A stretch of 64,000 nt of DNA, from the NCBI GenBank assembly GCA_963920635.1, contig OY987301.1, positions 42,693,820 through 42,757,819 on the forward strand. The letters are read 5' to 3'. The translations under genes and the position numbers were made by a program. This document shows positions 11,812 to 21,552 of this stretch, piece by piece. Source of the stretch: Pseudeuparius sepicola (taxonomy: Eukaryota; Arthropoda; Insecta; Coleoptera; Anthribidae). Every line of letters starts with the position of its first letter. Position 1 is the first letter of the stretch. The notes under the pieces are model-generated. The model was not told the DNA's origin. It saw nothing but the letters and a program-made list of their open reading frames with translations, and did not search any database.

Positions 11812-11857
11812 ACAGTACTGTTTCGGGACGGTAATCCCTCATCAGTATGGGATTACC
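11797..11857 (-). ncRNA. Hammerhead ribozyme, type I (copy 2)
   Basis: It has the same organisation as copy 1: CCATA, CTGATGA, stem II GGGAT-TACC-GTCCC (four Watson-Crick pairs and one U-G), GAA, stem III ACAG-TA-CTGT, A, TATGG. Stem I extends outward beyond an internal loop (C opposite TCG) by six more pairs, GGTAAT with ATTATC. The changes relative to copy 1 keep pairing in stem II or fall in the stem III loop, which argues for retained structure. Confidence 0.88.
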
Positions 11858-12611
11858 AAATTATCTTAACGAAAACCTAAATTTATTTATTATTAGATTT
11901 GTCAACAGACCAAAATTTCATACGTGAAGGAGCCACAACTCCCTCATAAGGCATTTATGTTACTTACAATCCCTCAATGTCGCTAATTATGTACTAGTGC
12001 TAGCGGTACATCGACGATTCTTGCCACTTGGTAGGTACAGATGTTTGAGTTGTTCCTTAGACCCATTTGGTCGATTTGGCCCGAAGAACACTGGACATTT
12101 TGCGTGTGGCCATATTTTATAGAGAGGGGGGGTAATTTAATGTTAATATTTTTAAAAAATTAAAAATGGCTCAGAGAGGCGAGCTAAGTGTCGATTGCGC
12201 ATAATTTTGACTCTAGGAATCCAACAATCCAACCGTAGTCCCGGAAATGCGATCCGAGAACCGGAAATCTGAAATGTTTCCAACGCACGCAGGATCATGT
12301 GACATGTCGAGACTTATGTTTTTGAGGTCAGGGTCAGCGAGTTCATTTATGGCAACGAAAGTGACCTTCGGTCAGCGGAACTGGGCTCTAGGCACCGGAA
12401 GGGGGCTCGTGGCACGAAGCACCGGAAGAAGCTCCCATATGCTACACTTTCTGAAGGGGGAACCACAGTAACACACATCACACAGTGTCAAGAAGGATAA
12501 TCAATGCGACATGTTTCAAGTAAATTCAAGTAAGTAGTAGGTGTAATGTTCAATTTTTTTACGAAATAATCGCAAAACTCCTCTCGGGCAGCAGCGCAAG
12601 CTTGTCTGGTT
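11858..12611. other. No recognisable gene
   Basis: An open frame at 12,247-12,471 has no recognisable domain. No element ends or repeats were seen before the hAT target duplication at 12,612. Confidence 0.45.
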
Positions 12612-13264
12612 CAAATACCTCGGGTTACCTACTAGATGAAAAAACTTGTCTATCCAGGACAAGCCTTTGAGAAAATCCGGACAAAATCCGGACGTCACAA
12701 TTGTCTTTATATTTTTTGAGTTTTTAAAAAACTACTAATTTTTTTATTTTTTTTATTTTTTATTATTTTTTAATTTTTTTTTTGTCAAAGTAACAATTTT
12801 CCCATTATCTATTTATTGAGTGATGCTGGTTACCATTTCCTTTTTACCAATAAAACAAGGCCCAAGGGCAAAACAATTTATTCACAAAAACTTACAAAGT
12901 AAAACAAGTTACAATGCACGCACACTTTACAGGTACTTTTCGCTGCTTTGTATTTTATTTAAAAAAGTTAAATTTTCTGGCAATAGCACAAAATCGTAAA
13001 ATCGTCATTTCTTTCTTTGGTCCACTGGGCAGCAAAGCAATGAGTAAAAATATTCTCTCCACATTGGCATTGTGAGATGGGATTTCAAAAAGAAATTCGG
13101 CTCCTTTTAGTAACTGTGAAAAAGTTTAATAATTATTGTTGTTTATAACCACGCGTACTTTAAAATCCAGACGTTTTGTAAAATCCGCCCGGACTCACTC
13201 GGACGTAGTAAAAACCCGAACATGTCCGGATTAATCCGGATGTCTGGTAACCCTACAAATACCT
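12612..13264. mobile_element. Non-autonomous hAT-like element, 635 bp
   Basis: The body is 12,621-13,255, with ends cgggttacc and ggtaaccct. The direct repeat caaatacct flanks it on both sides (12,612-12,620 and 13,256-13,264), an 8-bp hAT-type duplication plus one matching base. Inner subterminal repeats of tccggacaaaatccgg type occur on both sides. No coding capacity. Confidence 0.7.
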
Positions 13265-13743
13265 CCTTGGTGAGAAAATCCAAATTGAAATAAATATATA
13301 GTCTTCATCAAGCTCTTCTGGGAACTAGGACATTCGGGTCTCAAAAAATTATGCCAATGTTATGGTTTGCACTTTTTCCACATTGTAGTCAAAAAATTCG
13401 AAATCGATTGGCTAAAATGCCAAATTTATTTTCAACTACTCTTCTAGCCCGAATCTGTAGTTAAAGATGCTTTGTGTTTTGGTAATATTTCGAAATGGAT
13501 ATGGTTCTAAAATATGTTCTGATAGGAGAAATGCAGCTCAAAAATATTTTGTTATTTATTCTCTTGTGTTGGTATTTGCTAGAATCTGACTTAACGTGAC
13601 AAAAAAGTTCATCTATTTCTTCATCAGTGTAAAATAGAACTTGTCGTGAATTAATTCATGAATATATTTATAAACTTATTCACGAATTAATTCATGAAGA
13701 AATTGTCGCTGTAAAACAGGCTTAATATTCCGAAATGAGCCTC
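13265..13743. other. No recognisable gene
   Basis: AT-rich sequence. A local inverted repeat around ttcatgaattaattcacg near 13,640-13,700 is the only structure I notice. Confidence 0.4.
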
Positions 13744-13745
13744 TA

Positions 13746-14528
13746 CAGTATGTTTCACTTTTACGTATAAACTGTATTTTTGTAAGGTCTACAGGGTATT
13801 AATGGTATTATAGTTTTAAAAAATATGTGAACTTTATTGCATATTGACCAAACTAGTTGAGATATTTTGGTAAGTTATATTTGCTACACGTTATATGAGC
13901 AATCAGTGGCGGAGAAGTGGATAATTGATTAAAAAATTAATCACCTCGTATAGTAATAAAATGTGTTGAAATTTGTAGGTAGATTTTAATTGTAAACAAA
14001 AATGTCCTCTTGAATTTTTTATTTGTGTCATGTCTTCATGGTTTTTGTATTATTTCAGGGCATTTCTCAAAAATTAACTAAATATTTTCCCTATAAATGT
14101 TTAGATCCTCTGTCTTCAAAAGTATAGCCTTAAATAGGTAAGTTTATTGAAAAAGGCAGATTTATTTAAAGTAGGAAACATATTTTTCCTACTTCGTGTC
14201 TTACCTACTTTTGGAGTCAAGTTTTTAGTTAATTCTTCAGAAATACCCACACTCTGATATACAAAGTAATTCATGTTTTTTTTCTAACAACAATAATTGT
14301 ACTAATTACCCACTTCTCTGCCACTAGTTGTTCAAGGTGTTTGATATTGACAGGTTTTTATGCTCACCCATGCTGTTATCACGTGTGCCAAATATGACTT
14401 AAATATCTCAACTAGTTTGGTAAATATTCAATAAAGTCCTCATTTTAACTTTTTTGTAAGGCTTTAAAGTTTATACGAGAAAGTCCGGTTTGTTGCGGTT
14501 TGGTCTCATAAAAGTTAACCACACCCTG
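13746..14528. mobile_element. Probable TA-flanked fold-back element
   Basis: The right end is cacaccctg followed by TA. The left end near 13,746 is more diverged. The clear inverted core is gaccaaactagttgagatat (about 13,846) against its reverse complement near 14,405. An inner pair is cagtggcggagaagtgg against ccacttctctgccactag. No coding frame is present. Confidence 0.5.
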
Positions 14529-14622
14529 TATAATTATTAGTAAGACTTGCAGATATCCTATATGTTTATTTCTTAGTATTAGTAATAACTTATTTGTGAA
14601 TACCTACATAATTTAAACAAGC

Positions 14623-15632
14623 ACAGAAGGCAGTGGCGCAACTAGACACCTACTTTTCGGGGGGCTCAAGTCCTAACATGATAAAGTTGATTTGAGCATA
14701 AAACCAATTTTTAAGAAACATACCAAGGCCATAAAAATTGTCACATAAACTCGAGTATAGTAGGTCCAATCCCGGTTCATTCGCCAAAAATTAAAAAAAA
14801 TAGTAGGTCTAAATAAGAATAATTCCATTTAATAATCAGATGACCGAATACCGAACCGACCGAGACATAAATATAAAAATCGATATATAATTCGATTAAT
14901 ATCTCGAATTATTATTTCGATTATGAAATACTCAATGTTACTAATATCTCGATTATGAAAATATCCCGATTATTCCCATCAATAACTGCTACCTATCGAT
15001 ACAGTGCCTCTATACCAACAGTGTGGCCATGAGCGCGATTTGGACAAAACATGGCGGATAGATTTCATGGCGGGAGATTTGAATGTGACAGTATAATGAC
15101 CAGGGCGTTTTGACCGCGTCAGACGCGACAATGTAAATGGCCATAATTTTGACTTTGGACAAAACATGGCTCAACCAATAGATGATGTCCACACTGTTAG
15201 TATAGAGGCACTGTACTCTCGATAGCGGTCGCGGTTGGGAACGAGTTGAACGATCGCTGTCAAGCCGTTTTTATTTGTTCATTAATTTTCAACTCGCTCA
15301 GCTTAGTTCGCTACTGCTACCTAGCACAAATAAAAAGCGATCCGAAAAATGGCGTCCGCTAAATGCGACTTCACAGAGCAGCCACAGTTCCTATCTAGTG
15401 AAAGAGTGAGGTCAATTTTCAAAGATCTTGGACATATATTATTTATCTAATCCTAAATTTATTATTTGAGTGCACTGGCTGGAGGATGATTATTATTATT
15501 AAACGTGAAATGTCAGCGCACCGCGCACCCTAAAAATTTTCTGACTTTGGCAGTTACACTGGGGGGGCTAATTTCGAGATTGGGGGGGCTAAGCTCCCCC
15601 TAGCCCCCCCTAGTTGCGCCACTGACAGAAGG
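14623..15632. mobile_element. Non-autonomous hAT-like element, 994 bp, with 8-bp duplication
   Basis: The body is 14,631-15,624, starting cagtggcgcaactag and ending with its exact inverse ctagttgcgccactg. The 8-bp target duplication acagaagg is perfect at 14,623-14,630 and 15,625-15,632. G-rich/C-rich subterminal stretches (gggggg near 14,660; ccccccc near 15,605) are present. No transposase is encoded. Confidence 0.88.
15002..15213. mobile_element. Nested TA-flanked miniature element, 212 bp
   Basis: Ends cagtgcctctatac and its inverse gtatagaggcactg lie immediately inside TA at 15,000-15,001 and 15,214-15,215. The inverted arms continue through caacagtgtgg. It is inserted in the 994-bp hAT-like element, so it is younger than that insertion. 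Confidence 0.8.
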
Positions 15633-16952
15633 GGTTACGAAAATTCGTAACACAATAATTGGAATCACTCCATTTGCATGCCAATAACCTGTGTGAATCT
15701 GATATCTGGGGGACAAAACATTAGAAAGTCATTTCCCTGGTTTAATTGTACGGAGAAGAGCTCTCCCGCATTTCAATTCGATATAAAGAGTTTTGAATTA
15801 AATTAATTTACAATGATGTGGATGTCGCGGTTCAATAGTTCGTCATGTTTCACATCCTGGGATGTTCTGACCGCTAAATCATAGGCGCAACTACAATACA
15901 AACATGCGTGTGATATAAATACCAAGTATGGTGCGTCCCGGAGTTCCAGTACAAAGAAAGGAGCCAATCCATTTTGGTGTAAGGGGAGTGGTCAAGTAGT
16001 TGCTGCGGCAACTAGGATATCTATTTCGCTGGTGGGGGGGGGCATGATGAGATGCCCTATCTCTCTTCTTCTAACGAGACGTATTACCCAGGTGGGATCA
16101 AGGCCAAATGATGAGATGCCCTATCTCTCTTCTTCTAACGAGACGTATTACCCAGGTGGGATCAAGGCCAAATGGTCCCATGTCCTCACCAGTTTATGGC
16201 TTCCATTATTCCGATTATTATCTATAAGGGAAAGTTCTCTTCCAATTTCACTTAATGATAGATTATTGCTTCTCTCTAAAGGCAAGTATAAACTAGTCCT
16301 GGTGGAGGTAGCGAACCGTTTTGAGCAGGGTTTTCGTGACTCTAGGTTATTCATTTTCTTATCGATAAGCTTCTGCTGATTAGTAAAGTGAACGTAGCTG
16401 AAGCGCCAGCGGTGGAGGCGGTTGTGGAAGGGTAGTGTGGAACTTGCAGAAAAATTATCGACGTTAGATAGTGTTAAAAAATAGTCAGCTGCGTAGAGGG
16501 GGATTGCAAGCCATCTGGTCGTGCGAACTTGCAAAAAAAAACGAATAAATCCAAACAAAGCACGTAACGTATCCATTTTCAAGGATGCTAAATAAGATTT
16601 AGGTACATGATCGTAGTATAGGCTCTGTTTATGAAACTTGTGGGTTATGAATTATGAAATGAAATGCTCCCATAAGCACTTACCCACCTCTCATCATAAC
16701 CGAAAAAGAATCACTGGAATATCTCAAACGCAACATATTTACGAGGGTGTGATGGAATGCACTGTATGTACTAAAAGGACACTTTAAAACCAATGAATAA
16801 AACTGCGATAATTTTACTGCTTATCCCGCAGCCCTAATAAATTACAAAAGGCAAATTGTTTTGTTTCATGATTTTAAAAAAATTGTTATTGTTGGCACAT
16901 TTTTTAAGGTTTCCAGTTTTTTGCATGATGGTCAACAATATATTTTGCATTG
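15633..16952. other. No recognisable gene apart from a tandem duplication
   Basis: Overlapping open frames at 16,032-16,379 (+) and 16,148-16,582 (-) are driven partly by the 64-bp duplication and show no known domain. No intron-exon pattern or element end was identified. Confidence 0.4.
16046..16173. repeat. 64-bp tandem duplication, two copies
   Basis: Copies 16,046-16,109 and 16,110-16,173 are nearly identical, each starting gatgagatgccctatctctc and ending ggccaaat. Confidence 0.85.
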
Positions 16953-16992
16953 TATTTTGTCTCCGGGAAGCGCATGGTGAGCCAGAGAACTG
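16953..16992. repeat. Solo arm of the 11.2-kb inverted-repeat family
   Basis: tgtattttgtctccgg followed by gaagcgcatggtgagcca matches the arm of the element at 11,195-11,384. It lies directly against the truncated 5' end of the errantivirus-like relic, so it may mark an old insertion or deletion junction. Confidence 0.6.
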
Positions 16993-16999
16993 TCAAACA

Positions 17000-17735
17000 T
17001 GTCAACAGTCAACGCTAAATGACAAAACTGTTAGTGACAAATATCCCCTTCCAAACATAACGAACATATTAGACAGGCTAGGACGTGCAAATTAGGTACT
17101 TTACAACACTCGATTTGGCCTCCGGTTATCATCATAAATTGAAGTTGACGAAAATGATGTATCCAAAATTGCATTTTCTACTGATTCTGGACATTATCAA
17201 TTCCTACCAATGCCTTTCGGTCTTAAAAATGCATCAAGTACATTTCAGAGATTAACAGATAATATTTTACGTGGTTTAACAAACGAAATTTGTCTCATAT
17301 ATTTAGATGATATAATAGTTTTCAGTACATCTCTCATCTCTCCAATAACATATAATTAATCTCAAAAAAGTTTTCGCAGACTACGTGACGCGAATTTTAA
17401 AGTACAACCTGATAAATGCGACCTTTTACAAAAAACTGTTGCTTACCTTGGACACATTATTACATCAGAAGGAGTCAAACCCAATCCCGAAAAAATTTCC
17501 TGTATTCAAAAATTCCTAATTCCTAAAACCCAAAAAGAAATAAAGTCATTTCTTGGATTACTTGGATATTACCGCCGCTTTATTAAAGATTTTGCAAAAA
17601 TTACTAAGCCTTTAACTCTCTGCTTAAAGAAAAACGCTCAAGTTACTCACAATCAAAAATTCATAGAAGCTTTCAACACATGTAAGAAAATTTTGTGTAA
17701 TGATCCGATATTACAGTACATATCCCGACTTTTCC
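17000..17735 (+). pseudogene. Ty3/gypsy (errantivirus-like) reverse transcriptase fragment
   Basis: The three frames together show an RT palm of the gypsy/17.6 type: KYPLPNI at about 17,035, [17 protein letters not shown] at 17,205-17,260, the catalytic IYLDD at about 17,300, then FLGLLGYYRRFIKDF near 17,550. The frame shifts at least three times and a stop interrupts the first part, so it is not translatable. The end of the palm and the start of RNase H are cut off, and an env segment follows almost at once. RNase H and integrase are missing, which indicates a large internal deletion. Confidence 0.8.
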
Positions 17736-17754
17736 AAAAAATTCTACTGATGCT

Positions 17755-18650
17755 TTGACAAGGCGAAATCTTGTGGATATTTTGAACGAACTTTCTAATC
17801 AATATAAAAAACAAGAAATTTTTAATATAAAATTAGAATCTTGGTATTCAGTAATTAAAACTAATTGCCATTTTTCAAAAAATATTATAATATTTGCCAT
17901 GGAATTTCCTATAATACATCCTAGTACCTTTGAATATTTTCATTTATTTCCAATCCCTACGGATAAAAACCTAATTATTGTATCCCCAAAACCTTACCTA
18001 GAAGAAAAGGCTCATCAATACATGGAAGAACCATGCCCGCAACTTGATGAAATATACGTCTGCAATCTAGAAAATATTCAAGAAAATAATGACTGCATAA
18101 CCACCTTAATCAATGCAACCAAGTCCCGATCGTACCACCAAAATTTATCATCAATAAAATCAATAATAAATATTTTATAATAATCAGCGAAGAAGAAATT
18201 CAAGCCACTTCTATGTGTCGAGAAAAGAAGTTTCATACCCTCCAAGGCAACAACTTTCTTCAAATACCCTACAACTGTACATTTCAATACAAATCTTACG
18301 AAATTGGTAACAAAGAAACAAAAACTATTGGAAACCCTTTATTAATACCAAAAATTCAAAATCCATCAATAATCCAGATTGAAACAAGAAGAACCCCCCT
18401 GAAAATTGAAAATGTAAACCTTCAAGATATTCACTAATTGGAAAAACAAATTCAGGAACCCGATCAGCATAGTCGACATCGATACTTCAACTCCGATTGA
18501 TTGGATATTATGGATCACCGTAGGAAGCATCGTCATCATCCTGATCACTTATACTATTTGGAAGATGAAAAACAAATTCAAAATTGTGAAAAGGGAAGAG
18601 AAGACAACGTCGCCTTCCATCCTGTTTACTCCGGAAGTCTTCACTTAAGG
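17755..18650 (+). pseudogene. Errantivirus-like envelope (baculovirus F-type) C-terminal remnant
   Basis: An open frame of 141 residues at 17,755-18,180 has the look of insect errantivirus Env ectodomains: motifs FHLFPIP and PKPYL, and later a conserved Cys-Pro pair. A second frame (18,213-18,437) continues the ectodomain. A third (about 18,490-18,580) carries a hydrophobic segment of about 20 residues followed by a lysine-rich tail, as expected for the membrane anchor and cytoplasmic end. The N-terminal surface part and the cleavage/fusion region are absent, and at least two frame breaks occur. It is a dead copy. In intact errantiviruses this protein mediates membrane fusion. Confidence 0.6.
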
Positions 18651-18657
18651 CGGGAGG

Positions 18658-18891
18658 AGTTATGTTCTAGAAATTGCTACCTCATCATAGAAATTACACC
18701 GTAGAAACTACAAGTTCAGCACAGCCTAGATGGACTCTCGACAACCTTGAAATCTTGCGAATTCGGCTTTACTTAAATTATATAAACTATCGCGCTCCAC
18801 AATTTTCGACTTTTGACTTTTAGACTCTGTACTAGTTGCCAATAAAGAACTTTGCATTTTTTTAAAAGATCTTGTTCCGATCCCGTAAGTT
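18658..18891 (+). repeat. Probable 3' LTR of the errantivirus-like relic
   Basis: A purine-rich tract, aaggcgggagg, precedes agttatgttc. AGTT-type ends are known for errantivirus LTRs, which do not start with TG. Inside are tatataaac (TATA-like) at about 18,779 and aataaag (polyadenylation signal) at 18,841. The 3' boundary is approximate and no matching 5' LTR is in the window. Confidence 0.5.
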
Positions 18892-20799
18892 AAGTAGGTT
18901 ATTCCGTAAATATAAGTATCTCAAAGCATATATACCACATACAAGTCTATCAACAAATATTTATTATGCATTACAAAACAGGAAAGACTGAATTTAACAA
19001 ATGTCAATGTAAACAAATTACCTCGTCTTCTTCCCCCCGACCAGCTAATGTAAAAGCAAAACAAAACAGTGTTATTTGTATTTGTATGTGAGTCATCTTT
19101 TCCTATATATCGTTGGCCCAGATACACCTTTTGTTTTTATTTAGGATTGGATGCTCTATATAAAAATGCTATTTGCTTTTATTTTAATCAGAGCTGTCCG
19201 GTGGTAATATTTGAGCCACTGCATAAGGCCCATTTTTTAAAGTTTATTTCAAAAAAATATGCTATAGGAGCGCCCAATTTGATAGTACGCCTAGAGGAAA
19301 GTCGCCTGATATGGGGTACTTTTTTAACGGTAAGAAACCAACTATTTTTCAAAATAATAGACTTTATTTTTTTTTAGAAATATATTGTTTTTCTATCCGT
19401 TATGAGATTGAAATTAACAAGCCCGTTTTAATTTTTTTGTTATTTCAAACATTCTATTTTTGTAAAATACCCCACATTAAGTAACCATAACACCAAATGT
19501 GGGGTATTACTGTATCTGAATACGGGATACACCAAATTTAAAACAGTGTAGATATTTAATTTAAAAACCTGTAAAGATAATCTACCCGCAAGAGAAACCA
19601 AAAAATTGACTATTTCCTCAGAGACGGTTGAATTTAGAAACTTGAATTTTGGGGTGGGTGTGGGTTCATTACCTACCAGCAAGGTGGAAGGCACTTTAAA
19701 GTACAATAATTACTGTTTGCATCTTATGCATCATATAAGGGTAGAAACCTGCAACCGGTTCCTCTTTTTTATGGATTTTTTTTATATAAGTATATAAAAA
19801 TTCTTGATATTTTCTCATTAACTTTGGAGATGATGGGGAATAAAATAATATTCCTTTTTTGTTCCGTATTTTAACAACAGTATTGTTGTCACTCTCGAAT
19901 ACATAAAAACCACAGATTAATCTGTCTTAATCTGTGTAAAAACACAGTAGACGAGTGTCATGTTTGTCACTTTCTTATTTTTCCTGCTCCCTCCTTCGTA
20001 ACTACACGTTACATACTGTTACGTTAAAAATGCAGTCTTATTCAAAAATCTAAGTTTCTTTCAAAAATTTTGTTCTTATTAAAAATTTGGTGGTAGATCT
20101 GGGATTACTGCAATTGGAAATAAAAATGGTGTAAAAATCGATGTCCTTTGTATACGAGTTGAAGTAAATTAAAGGGTATGAACTTTAGATTAGTCTATTT
20201 ACAATAACATTTCATTGTTAGTCTCACTTCTTTGAAAAGATTTTGTTCCATCGTCTAATTGATCCTCGTAACTTTCGGAAATTTCTGTGTTGATTTTTAT
20301 TGGCTTTGTAGTAGCGGTGGGTTTACTCCCGGGATTTTTAAAAACTCCCATTCCTACCAGCCTGAAACCTCCCATCCGCCATTTTATTTAGCTGTTAATA
20401 CTCCCGGAGCTTTGTAAAAACTGCTGGGATTTTTCGAAAAACCCGGGAGTTTTCAGAATAATGATTCATCATCATTCTAACTGTATTCCTTACATGTTTC
20501 CCTTTAAATCGATATATGAGAAGTATAGTACTTCTACTGAAATGTGCAGATAAAAAAAAATTGCATAAATTAAATAGAGAATAGAATATTAAAGGTTAGG
20601 TTTCAGCATTAAGGATATTATAGGTATATCAATGTATATAATTTTAATTAAATAAACAAAACAAAAACAACTCCAACTGAAAACTTATCTAGTACCAGCA
20701 AAGTCTAGAGAGTCTAGACTTTGGTACCAGTATTGAATAAAACTCAAGCACTATACGCAAGCAGAGAGCAACCTCAGGGGCCCCAGTTCTTCGTTTAAA
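18892..20799. other. About 1.9 kb without recognisable gene
   Basis: Small hairpins occur (around the ataccccacatt pair at 19,470-19,510, and ccacagattaatctg near 19,912), as does an inverted region built on tcccgggattttt near 20,330-20,450. No coding frame with a known domain. Confidence 0.4.
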
Positions 20800-20986
20800 A
20801 TTATCGGATTAAACGAACTTACCTAAGTGAAGTCGATCATAATTGTATGACCGCCTCTTCCGAATAGATCACTATGTAGTTCACTCTTCCGCCGATAGGT
20901 AGAGCCACGCATTTCAAAGCTAAACAAAGACAACAGTCGAACCAGTCGCCCTCTCGTACTACGCCGCGCGCCAAGGTCACCTCATT
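20800..20986. repeat. DIRS left (3') inverted terminal repeat
   Basis: From 20,841 (aattgtatgaccgcctcttc) to 20,986 (ggtcacctcatt) it is an inverted copy of the right repeat. It extends outward for about 41 more bases (attatcggattaaacgaac onward) that the right repeat lacks. Unequal outer ends of this kind are characteristic of DIRS-1-type elements. Confidence 0.85.
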
Positions 20987-21041
20987 ACTTCAAAGCAGTA
21001 ACTGTTGCGGTAAAATAGGTCAAGGGTTCTGGGATGGAGGG

Positions 21042-21058
21042 AGTGATCTATTCGGAAG
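21042..21058. repeat. First fragment of the DIRS internal complementary region
   Basis: gtgatctattcggaag is the complement of the left terminal repeat around 20,858-20,875. The rest of this region lies beyond the nested gypsy element, starting at 26,462. Confidence 0.75.
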
Positions 21059-21475
21059 TGTAACAGAAAAACGTGAGGGGTGTGTTCTGTGGCAAATAAA
21101 AATATCCCAGATGGTCGTCGAGGGTCTACTTTTATTTTGTAGAAAAAAATACGCCCTACAGTGCTGTAGAAAAAAGAAACATAATTAGTTAAATGTTAAA
21201 CGCTTCAAAAAGTTACATGTTCATTACCTGGTACTAAGCCCGCGGTGATTCAAATTTTATATAATGTTGAATATTAGCGTTTCACTATAAAGACACCAGC
21301 ACAAAGGCTCGACGACCAATAACTTGAAACGACCGAAAAAAGCAGCCGCATGGACTTTTTATTTAGAGTGCGTAAAAAGTAAAATTCGCCCGAAAATGAA
21401 CAAGTGGAGCCATCTATGGAGCCAACACAACAAATTCAATAACACAACATGACCCAAATGCAGGACTCCGCTACA
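21059..21475 (-). repeat. 3' LTR of the nested Ty3/gypsy element
   Basis: 417 bp, tgtaacag..ctccgctaca on the plus strand, so TG..CA in the element's own sense. It differs from its partner at about two sites (for example tacgccc against tatgccc). Confidence 0.93.
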
Positions 21476-21495
21476 TCAGCCTCCCCAAGCCCTTT
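21476..21495 (-). other. Polypurine tract of the nested Ty3/gypsy element
   Basis: Read on the minus strand, the bases just before the 3' LTR are purine-rich (AAGGGCTTGGGGAGGC). This is the usual primer position for plus-strand DNA synthesis. Confidence 0.6.
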
Positions 21496-21552
21496 GATCA
21501 CTGATATACAGAGTACAAAGGGATTAAGAACCTGCACCTTAATCAAAACAGC

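Noticed and set aside
13558..13630. CTGATGA on the minus strand near ttcttcatcagtg as a further hammerhead
   Set aside because: The following bases (AGAAATAGATGAAC) give no stem II and no GAAA at the right place.
16032..16582. Overlapping plus and minus frames of 115 and 144 residues
   Set aside because: They depend on the 64-bp tandem duplication and show no known domain.
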